From: Sapria himalayana
Taxonomy: Eukaryota; Streptophyta; Magnoliopsida; Malpighiales; Rafflesiaceae
Direction: 5' to 3'
DNA: 64,000 nucleotides
Assembly: GCA_029783825.1 (NCBI GenBank)
Contig: JAREIK010000343.1
Coordinates: 558,001-622,000 of the forward strand
Positions within the stretch are counted from its first letter, which is position 1; each line of letters begins with the position of its first letter. Positions 25,301-36,879 of this stretch are shown piece by piece. Both the position numbers and the translations under genes were made by a program. The notes under the pieces are model-generated. The model did not search any database, was not told the origin of the DNA, and saw only the letters and a program-made list of their open reading frames with translations.

Positions 25301-28300
25301 TTATAAATATATGTATGTATTTGTATGCATATATTTAAAAATAAAATAAAATTTAAATATAAATTACACTGTAAGTATGATTAATATAAAAAATAAGAAA
25401 AAATATTGAAAAAATACACAAATGTAGGATTCTAAGAATATAAATATAAAGTAAAAAAAAAAAATATGTGAAAAAATACATATCAATCTAATATCACTAT
25501 GTATGGTTCGGATCATCATAGCTCATAGTCTCGGAATCATCGTATTTGTGTATATCATGATCTATTTATAGCTGTTTCATTTTAGATTGAAGATTTGCCC
25601 ATAAATTTTCTTTAATATTTTAAGTATTACAGAATTTCAATAATATAAGATCAAATTATCATTTTTCCATTTAAAATCACATTCACATCTCTAACTAACT
25701 GAATTTAAAAGTCATTATCTCTGAATATGGTGCCGTCTATATACTCGAAGGCTTACTAAAAATATAATATTTATTTTTATGATATATGAAAAAAATATGT
25801 GATATTTATATTTATTAAAAGAGACTACTAATATTGTATATACATCTAATAGTAATACATATGATAAAAATATATATAAATAAACACATATTTATTAATA
25901 TCATAAATGAATTTAAAAAATTTTAAAATTAAAATTCTTATATCTAAGCCTAACTCATCAAATATAATTTCTTTAATTTTACTATTAACGTAATCAAATA
26001 CCATATATTAAAAATAAACACATGAACATAACATAAAAAAATATATAATTCTAATGGTATCATTCATTTAACTCATATCTACACATACAATTTGTATTAT
26101 TATGTTAAATAACATATATACATAACATAAAAAATCTCATATAAAGGAGCAGCAATGCATATGAAAACATTGTCATCATGCCGGCCCAAATCTTGAACAT
26201 CATGGAAATCACTCTATTTTATGCTCCAAGGTAATTAATTACTTATTTTTTTTTTTATTTTATATTTTTTTCTAACATCATTCCTATTGATCAACCTAGA
26301 AATCTTATGATAAACGAGGTGGTTGTATGTGCGCATTAGATTAATTAATCTAAGATCTTCTAAAAATCTAATCAAAAGACTTATACTAACAATTATATTA
26401 GTCATGTCTTCTCTTATAAACTCATAATGATAAATAAATAAGGTCAATAAATTTGAAATTGATCAATATTCAAAGACTCAACCGCTCATACTCAGTTAGA
26501 TTTACTTGGGATCTAATACAAGATATTTTTAATTCATTTTTTAATGTCTCATAAGGTATCCAATGCCACTAGTACTTCGACCAGTATATATATTTTTTTG
26601 ATAATAAAAATATTATGGTGAATATTCTTAAACGCCCCTATAATTTTTATTTTAATAATTTTAAGAGAATTCATACCACAAATATTCTTCCATCTACGTG
26701 TTTTTTAGATACAGAGATCAAAACTAACTTATGATTAAGAGATAATCCAGTCTCAAACCATTAAAATAGGTTATCATTATATGTGTCTAAGTCTACAATA
26801 TTTTCATAATATTCACTATTTTTAGATGCAGGAGACGAAGATGACATATAACTGAGAGATGACTCAATCTCAGGCCATTCAAACAAGTTATCATTATACA
26901 TGTCTAAAACTCTGTCTATACTTTTTTCATAATATTCACTATTTTTTAATTTTTAATTTAGTAATTAAAAAATTGTGAGTGGGACATAATTTTATTTTAC
27001 TCGAGTTATGGTCATACTAAAGAAAAAATAACTCAAAAAAATAACATATGCACCTTCAACCAAAGTGTGCAATAAGTCAGCAATTGCCAACTAGAACTCT
27101 CGCCGACCAAATACTTGTATTAACACGCTATCACGAACATGATTAAAATATGATAACATAAATAAATAAATAAACAAGTAACTATGCTCGAGCTAACATT
27201 ATAAAATTTTGAAAGAAAAAGAAAAAAAATTATAATGTTAATGTGAAAAATTATAAATATTAACAAAATTTTTTATTAAAAAAATAATTTTTTTATCTTT
27301 TTCTTTATAAAAATCAAATAGCCGATGATTTTCTGTCTATAGCGATTATAAGAAATGCAACTGCTTACAATCATTGTTAAAAAAATTGTATCTTTTTCAG
27401 ATTTCCAACAAGACGGCCACAACTTGTTGTCTTGTTGGAAAGGAAATCATTGTAGAAAGGCTGCAATGAGACATGTGAGTGAATGCACCTTTTTATTTAG
27501 CATGCTAGCACATCTAGCGTATGTCAGGCATAGAGGCGTCAACCGTGCCGAGCTGGGCCGGCACGGTTCGGCCCGCGGCACGGAAAACCGGCACGGGTTT
27601 ATCCCGTACCGGGTGTCCCGTGAGCCCGACCCCATGATGCCCCTCCCGCAAAAAAAGACCGCGGGTCGGGTCTGATTCGACCCGACCCGCAGTCCCCCCG
27701 TATCCCGAACTGCTCGGACAGGAATGCCCGAGCGGGCCCGGCGAGGCATGGCACGGCCCGCCACGCCTGCGGGCCAAGCCGGGCCCGGTTTTTTTAAACC
27801 GGGCCGGGCAGGGCACGGCACGGTTATTGTACCGGGCACGGCACGGTTACTGTACCGTGCCGTGCCCGGCCTGGCACGGAAGCACGATCGTGCCTTAAAA
27901 TAACGTGTCAGGCCGGCCCGCACCAGCCCATTTGACACCTCTAGTCAGGCATGCAACAAAGCTTGTTCATGCTGGTCGTGCCAAAGTCAAGCAGGCATGC
28001 CAGGCACAACGTGAGGCCCACGCCACACAAACTTTGCATGGTGCAAGCCATGCCACACACCAGCATGAGACATGGCTATGGACCGTACTAGGCCTCGGGT
28101 TAGGCTTAGGCCGCCCGGCCACATGGACATCTATACACAGAAGTTGAGTCACCACCTGACGCCTCATGCGCCACCATTGCCTCACTTGAAAAGCCTCTAA
28201 TACGATGTGCAAAAGCCAATCAATGTTATATTTCAAGAAAAGGGAAAGTCATGAAAAAAAAAAGAGAAAAAATAAAAATAGAAAAAATTTCACTATTTAG

Positions 28301-31300
28301 GAGCACCCGACTTGTGGATTGTCCCACATCATATATATATATGTGTGTGTGTGTGAATTATGTTATATTTTAAACTTACTTTTTTTCATTATTAATAATA
28401 TTTTGTTTTTCATTTTTAGCTTTTTCTCATTCCCTCGCTTGGACACTCTTTTTTATTAAGAGTATTCTAAAATATTTTTTGAAATTATGATATTAATCAC
28501 AAACTATTATATTAATCAAATATCTTCATTTATTAATTTTTACTATGTATCATTTCAAATCATGTATACTGAAGAGATAGAATTTAGCTATTCTCTCAAA
28601 GACTTTAAGAATATTTATTTTGTTCATAATTTCTCGCCAGGAAAAGATACATTTAGAACCTAATATTTAAAAATATAATTTTCTTGGTGTCTCTAATCTA
28701 CCAAAAAAATATAAATATTTTTTACTAGAGTATGATAAATATTAGTTATTATTGACATCATATTTTTTGAGCAAAACTCATGATAAAATATTAGTTATTA
28801 TTGACCACATATTTTTTGAGCAAGATTCATGATAAAATATTAGTTATTATTGATATTATATTTTTTGAGCAAAACTCAATTTTTAGGAAGCAGGTAAAAA
28901 ATTAGGAGTCCAGAAGAAACATGTGGACCCAATATATTTCCTTACTCTGTTCCAGTCTCGCTTGAGCCTCCAGTTAATAAAAAAAATCATCATTCAGCTA
29001 TATCTGATCTTATTGGCATATATTATGATGACACTCCAATGCAATCAATCACCATATATACCAACAAATATAAACCATGTTGACTTTGAAGAGAGCAACA
29101 TTTCCTATGAGAGAGTCTCCCTCCAATCCATACAACCTTGTAGTACACAAGTCCAGTTCACTCATAGCTTACGAAGAACCAAAGTGTAAAGATACAATCT
29201 AATCCAATAAAACTTAGAAATTTATAACTCAACTTTCTGAAAAGTCTATCATTAGTTACAAATAGATTTTCACTATGAAGATATGTCCACGTAGAAAGAT
29301 AAATTATCTTAAGAAGAGATTTACTATAAGAGAATTTACTAAGATATTTGATATTAATTACCATTATGTTTTTTTCTCCGGTGACCAAGAAGATCTTTGT
29401 ACTGATTATTATTTTACTGCATCTCATAGTTAAAAAATACACCAGCTAGACAGATAAATATTTTTCTTTATTGTAACATTGAAGAGAAGAGATGTGTATG
29501 TAGCAGCTAACTATGTTTCAATTAGTATAGTCAATAAGTCAGAAATAATTTTTAAATTGAGAAAAGATTCATATAGCTTAACATAGAGGTGTCAACCGGG
29601 CCGGACCGGCCCGGCACGAGGCACAGCACGGTTCAGCCGTGCCTGACTCGGCACGGTTCGGTCCGCGGCACGGCACACAGGCAAGGGTTTGTCCCGTGCC
29701 GGGTGTTCCGTGAGCCCGACCCCACGATGCCCCTCCCACAAAAAAAGACCACGGGTCGGGTCTGATTCGACCCGACCTGCGGTCCCCCGTATCCCAAACT
29801 GCTCGGCCAGGCAAGCCCGAGCGGGCCATGCAAGACACGGCACGGCCCGCCGTGCCTACGGGCCGTGCCGGGCTCGGCTTTTTTTAAACCATGTCCGGCC
29901 CGGCACGGTAGCATGATCGTGCCCTAAAAAACGGGCCGGGCCGGCCCGGCCCGTTTGACACCTCTAGCTTAGCATGGCCATGAAAAGCTTGATTTACGAA
30001 GCTTCCACAAGCAGTCATTTTGTTTATTTTACGATGATGTGACTTATCTTTATTTTTCTAAAAAAAAAACTCTAATGACAAAATAATCTTGATTATTTCA
30101 TACATGAAAAATATTTTTATTATAAGAGATAATGAGATAGAAAATCATCAAACAGAATGAGTATTAAGCTATAATTTCAAACAAATAACTTTTTGAGATA
30201 AAGATGATCTACTTTATGAAAAAAATTATGTTGCCACATAAGAGATATATGATTAATATTTTTATAGATATTTGTCATATGAGTTGTGCTACCGCAAATA
30301 TATTGATTGACCTAGGTATTGATTTTTTGCATGATGTTACTCCAATTAATTTTATTATAAAAATTAAAATAATCAGAAAAATTAATTATCTAATTATAAT
30401 CAAACCAAATATAACTTATATAGTAAGTATAATTAATCATTTTCTAGATTCTACTCGATATGTTCCCCCAATTGCAACTCTCTATAAACTGAGATATGTA
30501 AAAATGTCTCCTAGACTTGAGATCTCTTTCAACGATTACAAATAATTGTAGTTAATCAGGTATTTAAATTTTAGTTTAACATCAACTTGTACCAATATGA
30601 AATCTAATAAGATTTTTTTAATTTTCTAAGATATAATATTAATTCCCAAAAAAAGTAAAACAAATAAATATTTCAAAACATTTGGACTACCTCAATCCAT
30701 TGACTTGTTGTTCAAGAGCATCACTTGTACCTGTATGTTATTTTATTTATTGAGTTTTCTATTAGAGTTCAAGGTTCTATGAATTGATTTTCTACATATA
30801 AAAAATAAATTCAACATTAATATTATTACAATCATTACCCGTACAACAGCGACATTGGCTACAACAATAACAATAAATATTCTAGACTCGGCAAAGATAA
30901 TAAGTAAAAACTAATTACCTATAATATGAGTTTAAGTTTCTAAATCCACAACTCAAAGAGTCAAAAAAGAGTCTAATTGTAAAACTTATCTCAAATAAAA
31001 CATAGTCTCCAAAGAAAAACAAAAAGGCTATTCTTCCTTGAAAATGGTGATAGAGTCATTGAATGTATAATGAAAACCTAGTCGCTTACATATTATATAA
31101 AATGATACATGAAATATTAACTTTTTTAATATTTAATGCAATATCAAAACATACTTTTTTTATTACTATTAATATAATTATAAATGTGAGGATGATATTG
31201 ATTGATGAATAAAGATTATAGATTAAAAAAAACACCATTTTTATATATTTCATGTAATTTATTGAAATATGAACAAAAAAAAATTTTCATTTTGTTTCAT

Positions 31301-33713
31301 TTAAGAATGTTATATTTATTATTAAATTAATTAATTGTTATTGTAACGAATAATAATAAATTAAATAATAACTCACATTAACTTAACACAATCTTCTAAG
31401 ATAAAAAAGAACACACATCATGCAATTTTTATTTTATTTTCAAACACATATAAAACCCCTCATATATGGAACAAATTGATTGGGATATCTCACATGAGTT
31501 ACATGCTCCCATCAAATAGAAGATAAACAAGAATCAATAAAAAAAAAAATAACACAAGCAAACTCCAATACCTCTACCTTAAATTGATAATTGAAAAGGC
31601 CAAAACAAGACTATTATTAAGCTGGTGGTAGTGCAAGGTCTAAGAGACCATTTTTTGAGTGATCAAGAGAGTATCGTAGATTGCCCATATGAAAATGACT
31701 TTTGATCAACATATACATCATCTAGATTATATAATATTTGCCTTCTTTGGGACCCATCGAATGAGTACTTAGAGCATATGCCTTGAAGAAAAAACTTCAA
31801 AAAAAATGAGACTGATCATGAGTTGGTGAGCATGGCCTAGACTTAAGAAGATACATAGACTTATGTTATCTGGATCGAGAATAATTTTGGAATGAAATAT
31901 GATATTCAGAATCATTAGAAAGAAATAGCACATCATCATTTTCTGCCATTGCAATAGAGATTGCAGCCTCTTGGCACATGAAAGTGACTGTATTAGAAGA
32001 AATTGTATAACCCACAAAAAAAGTCATGGATTTAATATTCACTCGATTTGCTTCTGAGTAGCAGTTGGATTGATCCACATATATTGTATTTTTTAAAAAT
32101 AAAATAATTTGATTGCAGAAGTTAGGTGGACCATAATTGTTAAATCGAGATTCAAATCGAGAATCAAAATGCTTAATTAGTAAATCAAGAATTAAGAATC
32201 AAGAATCAAATTGAATCGTAAGATTCATTTTATATTTGTAATAATAGTTAGAGTATATATAATTTATATAATTAATAAATTGTGAGTTATTTAAATATAT
32301 CTAAATAATAAAATTATAATACATAAATTCCAATTTTTTTTTATTTTTTTATTCTTCTTTAACTTCTATTTTTTTTTTCTTTTTTTTTTCTTCTCATAAA
32401 TTCGTAATACCAAGGATTAAAGTTGCTTTTTTTCACATTAATTAATTCCTATAGTTGGCAAAAAAAAAATTTGTATTTTAATTATTATTTTTGTGACTTT
32501 TTAAAAATCTTGGTCCCTTGAGAAATAGTATTAAATTGATTCATATGAATCAATTCATAATTCAGTGATTTAGTCTTCAATTCGTGCATATTTTTGATTC
32601 TTTTAAAGAGTCGAATCGTTTACCCTCTAAATATTAAATCAAATCATAAATCAAATCGTGAATCATACGAATTTGATAACAATGAAGTTGACAAGACAAA
32701 TAACATCTTGGATAGAAAATATTACAAAATTGGATATTTCTTTCAACAATTAGTTTTTTCAAACTTAAATTGCGAATAAAAAATTAGAAAAATAAAACCT
32801 CATCGACGCAATTGGCTTTTGACTCAATTCAAAAATTAGGGCTTAAAAGATACTAAATCCAAAAACTAATTTGTAGAATTTTTTTTGAATGCAGCTGGAG
32901 CAAAAAATTAAATCTCACAATTGAATTCTACTATTCCAGAATTAGGGTTTTAGAGGCACAATTTAATGCTGTCAAATACAGTATCCCAATTTTTGGGTTT
33001 CCAAATCTTTCATCCCAAATTAGGGTTTTGAAGTGCCAAGATTGGATATGTCCAAAGTGAATTTCACCAGCAAGTCTCATGCAGTGCCGTGCCGCAGATT
33101 CTGCGTTTCTTTTTCTTTTTTTTTTTTGTGTTGTTTTATGTACTTTTTCTGTTTTATGTACTTTTTTACACCTAGTAGGGTGGTGCACACACACGTACCG
33201 GTACCAGGCTACAAAAAAAATAAAGAAAAATAAAATAAATAAAATCCCTCATATGAGGGGCATTGATTGAGGCAGCCCAGATGAGTTGGGTGCTCCCATC
33301 AAATAGGAAATAAATATAAATTAGTAAAAAAAAAAAAAGAAACCTCGAGAACAAACACCAACACAACAAGAGCAAACTCCGATCAATATGTAACACAAGT
33401 TTCATACCGCGGGGCAGAGTCTTCCCTTCAGCAAATGAAGCACTTGCTTCTTGACTTTTTCCATGCGTGATATCACTTAACGATGTTACAGCAGCCCGAG
33501 CAGAAGCATCTGCAATATGCGTACCTGCCAGTGCTGATAAAAAGGCAGCCTGGGAGCAGAACACAAGATCAGGCCATACTTTTAAAACATAAACAAGAGT
33601 GAAATCAAGAACAGCATCAAGCAAGGGTAAATGAGTCTTAAAACTGCTAAGAAATTAGAACGAAAATTAACATTACATTATTCCCACAAGCATGCGAATA
33701 TGCATATATATAT

Positions 33714-33744
<31 letters not shown>

Positions 33745-36597
33745 CATACACGACCATGCGATTGGAATATGCATATACATACACAATATATATATGCGTA
33801 CTAGACCCAGGTTGGCACGAGAGTCGCAACACATGGGCTTGGGACCGATGGTTCATGGGCATGGATCATGGCATGTTGGGCTGACACGTCCCAGCACAGT
33901 TCTGCACATTTTGTGGTTGCGCCTGCAAGTCGTGCTTAGAGGTGTCGACCGGGCCAGCAGGGCCAGGCAAGAGGCACGGCACGATTCAGCCGTGCCCAGG
34001 CTCGTTCCATGCCGTGCCGAGGCCAACCAGGCCTCATGCCGTTCCTGGCCCGGCACAGTACCGTGCCGAAATCAATTTTTTTTTTAAAAATTAAGGTTTC
34101 GAGCATGCCCAAATCCTAAATTTTTTAAAATTAGAGGTTCGGCTCGACAACGCACGCCGAATCCCTAATTGTTTTTTTTAATTTAGGGTTTGGCCCAGCC
34201 CGGGCTGAACTCCACAAAAACCGTGCCAGGCCAAGCACGGCATGGTACAATAACCGTGTCTTGCCTGACCCGACACGAAAGCACGGTCAGGCCTAAAAAA
34301 AATAGGTCAGCCCAGCACGTCCCGTTTGACACCTCAAGTCGTGCTAGACCATCATCGATTGTGATTTAGAGACATGTGGTCCAACAAGACCTCATCTTTA
34401 AATGGGTCATGTCCACATGACAAAATGGCTAGTAATAGTTTAATAAACACATGACCCAAATGGGCCATCTCTAGGGGTGCTAATGAGACAAAACAACTCG
34501 CGAGAAACTCAGGCATAACTCGATCAAAACTCAATTCGTGTAAGCTCGACTCGAGATCGAGCTCAACTCGAAATACTAACTAGTCAAGTCGAGCAACTCG
34601 TAACTTGACTCAAAAAGTTCACAAGAAACTCGAATATTTTTATATATAAAATTTAAAATTTTTTTATTATTTTATATCTCTACTTTAAGGGATGACATAA
34701 ATAATATATCTATATTTTTTTTATTTTTAAATAATCATGCATTGTTATTATTTATTTAGGCATAAATATATTTTTTTTAAATAATTAATTTTTTTTAAAG
34801 ATAAGATGTAATATAATTGGATATTATTCTATAAATTATATTAATAAATTATTATTATAAACATGATATATATATATTTTTTTTCATACACCGATTCTCC
34901 TAAAATTGAATATATAATAATAAGAGATGCTAATGAAACTAAAAAACTGACAAGCTACTTGAACTCGACTCAATCAAAACTCGACTCAAGTAAGCTCGAC
35001 TCGGGCTCGAACTCAACTTGAAATATAAACAACTCGACTCAAGCTCTGTTGAACTCAAACTTGACTCGCATCATTAGCACCCCTAGCTGTCTCCATGACC
35101 TGCCCCAACTATCAATTTGAACCAATCAGGCAAGCTCGGCCCAATTTAGACAAGTATGTTTGGCCTAGTTTATGTAGGTCTATTCAGTTCAGGTGTTAAT
35201 TTACACTTGATACCAGCTTCCTGCAACATGGGCCGGGTTTTCCAATGCCCAACTTATGAGGACAACCTGATCTGTCCATCTAGGATGAGCAGCATTAATT
35301 AGCACCACTAATTACTAATAACAGAAATAATTAATTCATAAAAGTGTCAAACATAAACGTGTCAAATGGGCATCGCAGCCCACGGCTGAGCACAGCACTG
35401 TCCAGAACCGTGCCTCAAAAAAGGGCTGCCACATGGCACGGTTAATGCCGTGCTGGGCCAGCATGGGTTGTGCATGGTGCCGGGCTAAGCAAGACCTGTG
35501 TGCCTAGCCGAGTGGCATAGTAACCCAAATAAGCTAATTTTTTTTTAACAATCAATCAAGTGAACGATATTAATTGGTCAACCACGTAAGCCGGCCAAAA
35601 TTAGACCTCACCATTCAGCACGGTCCGGCACAGTCATGCCTTGCAAAAATGGGCCATGCCAGCACGGCACGGCCCGTTTGACACCTCTAGTCCAACATGC
35701 ATAGATATATATGATTATATATCTATATATATTTAATATAATTATATATTTATATATAATTATATATATGTTTCTATTCATATGTGTGCGTGTATTCACT
35801 TAAATTGCAATTTTATGCTTGTGATTGAATTTTGGCATACGATTTTGTCTTTTTGAAGGTCACGAGTTCAAATCATTGTTTCCCCTATTAAATGATCAAT
35901 TATAATTTTTAAAATTACCTTTCCAGTAAAGGTGATTTTGAATTCAAAATAATAGTTTTTTATTTTGAAGGATAAGATTTTATATTTTTAATTTCAAATG
36001 ATGAAATCAGGTTGCTAAGAATACCAATACACCAAAACTTAATTATTTTAGAGTTTCATGAACTTTTTATATTATGAAAAATAAAGTTCCTTTTTTTTCA
36101 ATTGAAGTATGTTTGATATACCAAAATGCAAATCTCATTACTTATAATCTATCTTAATTAGATTTCTCAAGAAAGAATATTAGACTCATCTCAAATTGCT
36201 AAATTATTATCTAATTTAAACTCAAAAAAAAAAATAACACTTTCTAGTATTTTGTTCGTCTCAAATTGCTAAATTATTTACCAATTTTTAATACTATAAT
36301 AATCAAAAAAATATATAATTTAACAACTTACATATTATTTTATCACATCTAGAAGAGAAATAATAAAAAAATCAAATGCTCTCAAATTTTTAAGAGTTAA
36401 ACTAAATAAGTTACTCATGTTTCTATGCAAATACTTATTTGTGTGAAGGCATGCACGGTATTAAAAAACAAGTAAAAAAATTTGTACACCATTGATTTGT
36501 ACACCCTCTCACTATGCTACTATATTGAAGAAAATTTGAAAATTGATTCATTTCAACTCAAAAAACAAGTAAAAAAATTTATATTTATATATATTTA

Positions 36598-36629
<32 letters not shown>

Positions 36630-36770
36630 CACACACACATATACACACACACATATATACACACACATATACACACACATACACACACACACACATATAC
36701 ACACACATATACACACACACATATATACACACACACATATACACACACACACATATACACACACACACAT

Positions 36771-36803
<33 letters not shown>

Positions 36804-36848
36804 TATACACACACACATATACACACACACATATACACACACACACAT

Positions 36849-36879
<31 letters not shown>

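Larger units (their letters stand above)
13586..33407 (-). other. SWI3B intron 4, 19.8 kb
   Basis: Contains seven delimitable GC-rich hAT-like elements, two Ty1/copia fragments, 5S-derived repeats, a 0.55-kb interspersed repeat and several short tandem duplications, in an AT-rich background. No additional SWI3B exon is needed, because exons 4 and 5 join in frame and the full length is normal. Confidence 0.8.

Noticed and set aside
32931..33194. 87-residue minus frame downstream of SWI3B exon 4
   Set aside because: Lysine-run low complexity followed by repeated AAACCCTAATT words typical of plant leader or intron sequence; not needed for SWI3B.
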